From Phycisphaerales bacterium (GTDB taxonomy: Bacteria > Planctomycetota > Phycisphaerae > Sedimentisphaerales > Anaerohalosphaeraceae): 7,284 nt of DNA. Location: positions 1 to 7,284 of the forward strand of contig DSDH01000507.1 of the NCBI GenBank assembly GCA_011055475.1, given 5' to 3'. Of the stretch, positions 6,012-7,284 are shown piece after piece. Position numbers and translations under genes: made by a program. Below the pieces are notes generated by a model. The model made no database searches. It was given only the letters and a program-made list of their open reading frames with translations, and had not been told where the DNA came from. Each line of letters starts with the position of its first letter. Position 1 is the first letter of the stretch.

Positions 6012-6827
6012 ATGGAACTTGAACACAGTGACATTCGAAATATGCTGGAAGTGGCCATCGTCGCCGCGCGGCTCGGCGGCCAGCGGGCGATGGAGGAAAT
6101 CCGATACCTCAAGAGCACGCTGAAAGGTGATGAGGAGATGGTCAGCAACGCCGACGTGCTTTGCCAGAAGCTGATCATCGAGCGAATCAAGGAGAACTAT
6201 CCGGATCACGGCTTTCTGGCCGAGGAGGGGGGTGACAAGGCTCTTCTCAAACAGCCGCCCCGCTCGGAGCAGGACATCTGGTGGGTGATCGACCCCATCG
6301 ACGGCACGAACAACTACTGCCACGGATTGCTGTGCTTCGGCGTCAGCATCGCCGTGGTTTATCAAGGCCGACCCATCGTGGGCGTCATCTTCGATCCGGC
6401 CACCGAGCGGATGTACACCGCCGCGACGGAGATGGAGGCGCAGTGCGACGGTTCGCGGATCACCGTCAGCGATGAGAAGATCAGCCGCCTGGCCTCGTTC
6501 GGGCTCGACAGCCACCTTCGACCCGAGCAGATCGAACCGGTACAGGAAGTCGTGCGGCGCACCCGGTTCCGAAATCTCGGCACAACGGCCCTGCACTTGG
6601 CTTACGTCGCCAAGGGGTCGATGGTGGGAATGCTCAGCAACGACGCCAAGCTGTGGGATCTGGCCGCGGGGGTGTTCCTGGTGACGACCGCGGGCGGACG
6701 CGTGGAGCCATTGGACGGCGGAGAGCTGTTTCCCGTCGACTGCGCCGCGTACGAGGGCCGGCCCTACAGCTTTTTGGCCACGAACGGCAAGACACACGAC
6801 GAGTTCTCAAAGATGTTCCGCCTCTGA
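6012..6827 (+). CDS. Inositol monophosphatase-family phosphatase
   Basis: This 271-residue protein is a Mg-dependent, lithium-sensitive-type phosphatase of the IMPase/FBPase/CysQ superfamily, cytoplasmic, hydrolysing a small phosphate monoester. Metal ligands are visible in order: Glu71-Glu72 in LAEEGG, motif A WVIDPIDGTNNY (Asp94, Ile96, Asp97, Thr99) and motif B LWDLAAG (Asp216). The N-terminal VSNAD (Asp48) matches the family VTxxD position, and YTAATEMEAQCDGSRITVS is the usual connecting segment. Length is normal (about 260-275). The exact substrate, such as inositol-1-phosphate, histidinol phosphate, 3'-phosphoadenosine phosphate or fructose-1,6-bisphosphate, cannot be read from the sequence, so no symbol is given. 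The start at 6012 has a GAGGG site and lies about 30 nt downstream of a candidate promoter; the frame is open upstream to 5778, but that part overlaps DUF2752 on the other strand and is not family-like. It diverges from the leftward operon and precedes an exported-protein gene by 35 nt. Confidence 0.95.
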   Translation: MELEHSDIRNMLEVAIVAARLGGQRAMEEIRYLKSTLKGDEEMVSNADVLCQKLIIERIKENYPDHGFLAEEGGDKALLKQPPRSEQDIWWVIDPIDGTNNYCHGLLCFGVSIAVVYQGRPIVGVIFDPATERMYTAATEMEAQCDGSRITVSDEKISRLASFGLDSHLRPEQIEPVQEVVRRTRFRNLGTTALHLAYVAKGSMVGMLSNDAKLWDLAAGVFLVTTAGGRVEPLDGGELFPVDCAAYEGRPYSFLATNGKTHDEFSKMFRL

Positions 6828-6850
6828 GCGAGGGTACGCGAGTTGGGTAT

Positions 6851-6856
6851 GGAGAG
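6851..6856 (+). promoter_or_regulatory. Shine-Dalgarno of the exported-protein gene
   Basis: GGAGAG with a 6-nt spacer precedes the ATG at 6863. With the 35-nt gap and no terminator after the phosphatase gene, this supports co-transcription. Confidence 0.65.
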
Positions 6857-6862
6857 TGAATC

Positions 6863-7284
6863 ATGAGGTTCATCCGTAATACGCGCTCCTGCTTCCTGGG
6901 AGCGTTGGCCATGATTATGGCTCTGTCGGGCGGGGCGACGGCCCAGGTCGGTTCCGCGGACATCGGGCGAGAGACCCTGCGGCTCTTGCGGGAGCAACGT
7001 ATCGGGAAAAGCACCCTGCGTCCGCGCCGCCAGCAGTCCAAGGGCGCTCCCAAGCGCATCTGGCAGATTGAGCAAAGCGCCCAAGAAGTCCAGGACCAGC
7101 AGACGGCTCAAGCCCCCCCTGCCGCTGAACCAACGCAAACGCCGCCGCAACCCGCGGCCGGCGCAAAGCAGGGTACGATGACCGAGCCTGCACCGCGCGG
7201 AGCGGTCGAGCCCGGACCTGCCGCTCTATCGGCCGGACGGGATGTACTCGACTTGGTGCCGGCCGACGCGTTGTTCTGCGTGCG
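6863..7284 (+). CDS. Exported protein with Gln/Pro/Ala-rich linker (partial, continues past window end)
   Basis: 140 residues are visible and the frame is open at the window edge. The N-terminus is a Sec signal peptide: basic MRFIRNTR, a hydrophobic core CFLGALAMIMALSGGA, and a probable cleavage after ATA (about residue 27). Residues 28-70 are charged and probably helical (ETLRLLREQRIGK), followed by a low-complexity Gln/Pro/Ala linker (about 71-122). The visible end, DVLDLVPADALFCVR, resembles the opening of a globular domain found in large planctomycete exported proteins of the DUF3352-like type, where a LxPADxLFxVR segment begins the first strand; that resemblance is from memory and only moderately certain. 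It is probably periplasmic or surface-associated with unknown function. It is in line with the upstream phosphatase gene; the reason for pairing is not evident. Confidence 0.8.
   Translation, partial: MRFIRNTRSCFLGALAMIMALSGGATAQVGSADIGRETLRLLREQRIGKSTLRPRRQQSKGAPKRIWQIEQSAQEVQDQQTAQAPPAAEPTQTPPQPAAGAKQGTMTEPAPRGAVEPGPAALSAGRDVLDLVPADALFCV

Noticed and set aside
5928..6797. N-terminal extension of the DUF2752 gene to 6797
   Set aside because: It would run antisense through most of the phosphatase gene and has no family similarity; it is an accidental open frame.
1..7284. tRNA, rRNA, CRISPR array, insertion sequence or attachment site
   Set aside because: No repeat-spacer pattern, cloverleaf, transposase motif or terminal inverted repeats were seen; the DNA is almost fully occupied by ordinary protein-coding genes.

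Overview
The window is a GC-rich, gene-dense stretch of bacterial chromosome. The gene set points to a planctomycete, most likely of the Phycisphaerae type. It combines a bacterial topoisomerase VI B subunit, a DUF2752 protein with the PCPGC motif, an archaeal-like hexose-phosphate mutase, and an exported protein with a Gln/Pro/Ala-rich linker ending in a VPADALFCVR motif. This placement is inference from gene content; no rRNA or other marker gene is present.

Left five sixths, minus strand: five genes run leftward as an apparent operon, in transcription order. They are a three-helix DUF2752 membrane protein (5927-5490), a small uncharacterised lipoprotein (5479-4808), D-3-phosphoglycerate dehydrogenase SerA (4785-3196), DNA topoisomerase VI subunit B (3112-1244), and a phosphoglucosamine/phosphomannomutase-family enzyme (1235 to beyond position 1, its 3' end cut by the window edge). 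Gaps are 10, 22, 83 and 8 nt. Two junctions place the Shine-Dalgarno sequence over the upstream stop codon, suggesting translational coupling. The only sizeable gap, serA to top6B, holds a strong GC stem-loop without a T-tract.

Right sixth, plus strand: an inositol monophosphatase-family phosphatase (6012-6827) is followed after 35 nt by the start of an exported protein (6863 to beyond 7284). An 84-bp divergent region (5928-6011) separates the two transcription units. It carries back-to-back sigma70-like promoters whose -10 boxes overlap on opposite strands.

The leftward unit mixes amino-acid biosynthesis (serine), cell-wall precursor metabolism (glucosamine phosphate), DNA topology (Topo VI B) and cell-envelope proteins of unknown role. 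No shared pathway is evident. I see no mobile element, CRISPR array, tRNA or rRNA, and no gene-free stretch longer than about 85 bp. The most interesting items are the Topo VI B subunit with no adjacent A subunit, its roughly 105-residue basic N-terminal tail with a possible clamp-binding peptide, and the overlapping divergent promoters. None of this amounts to clear evidence of a new system.
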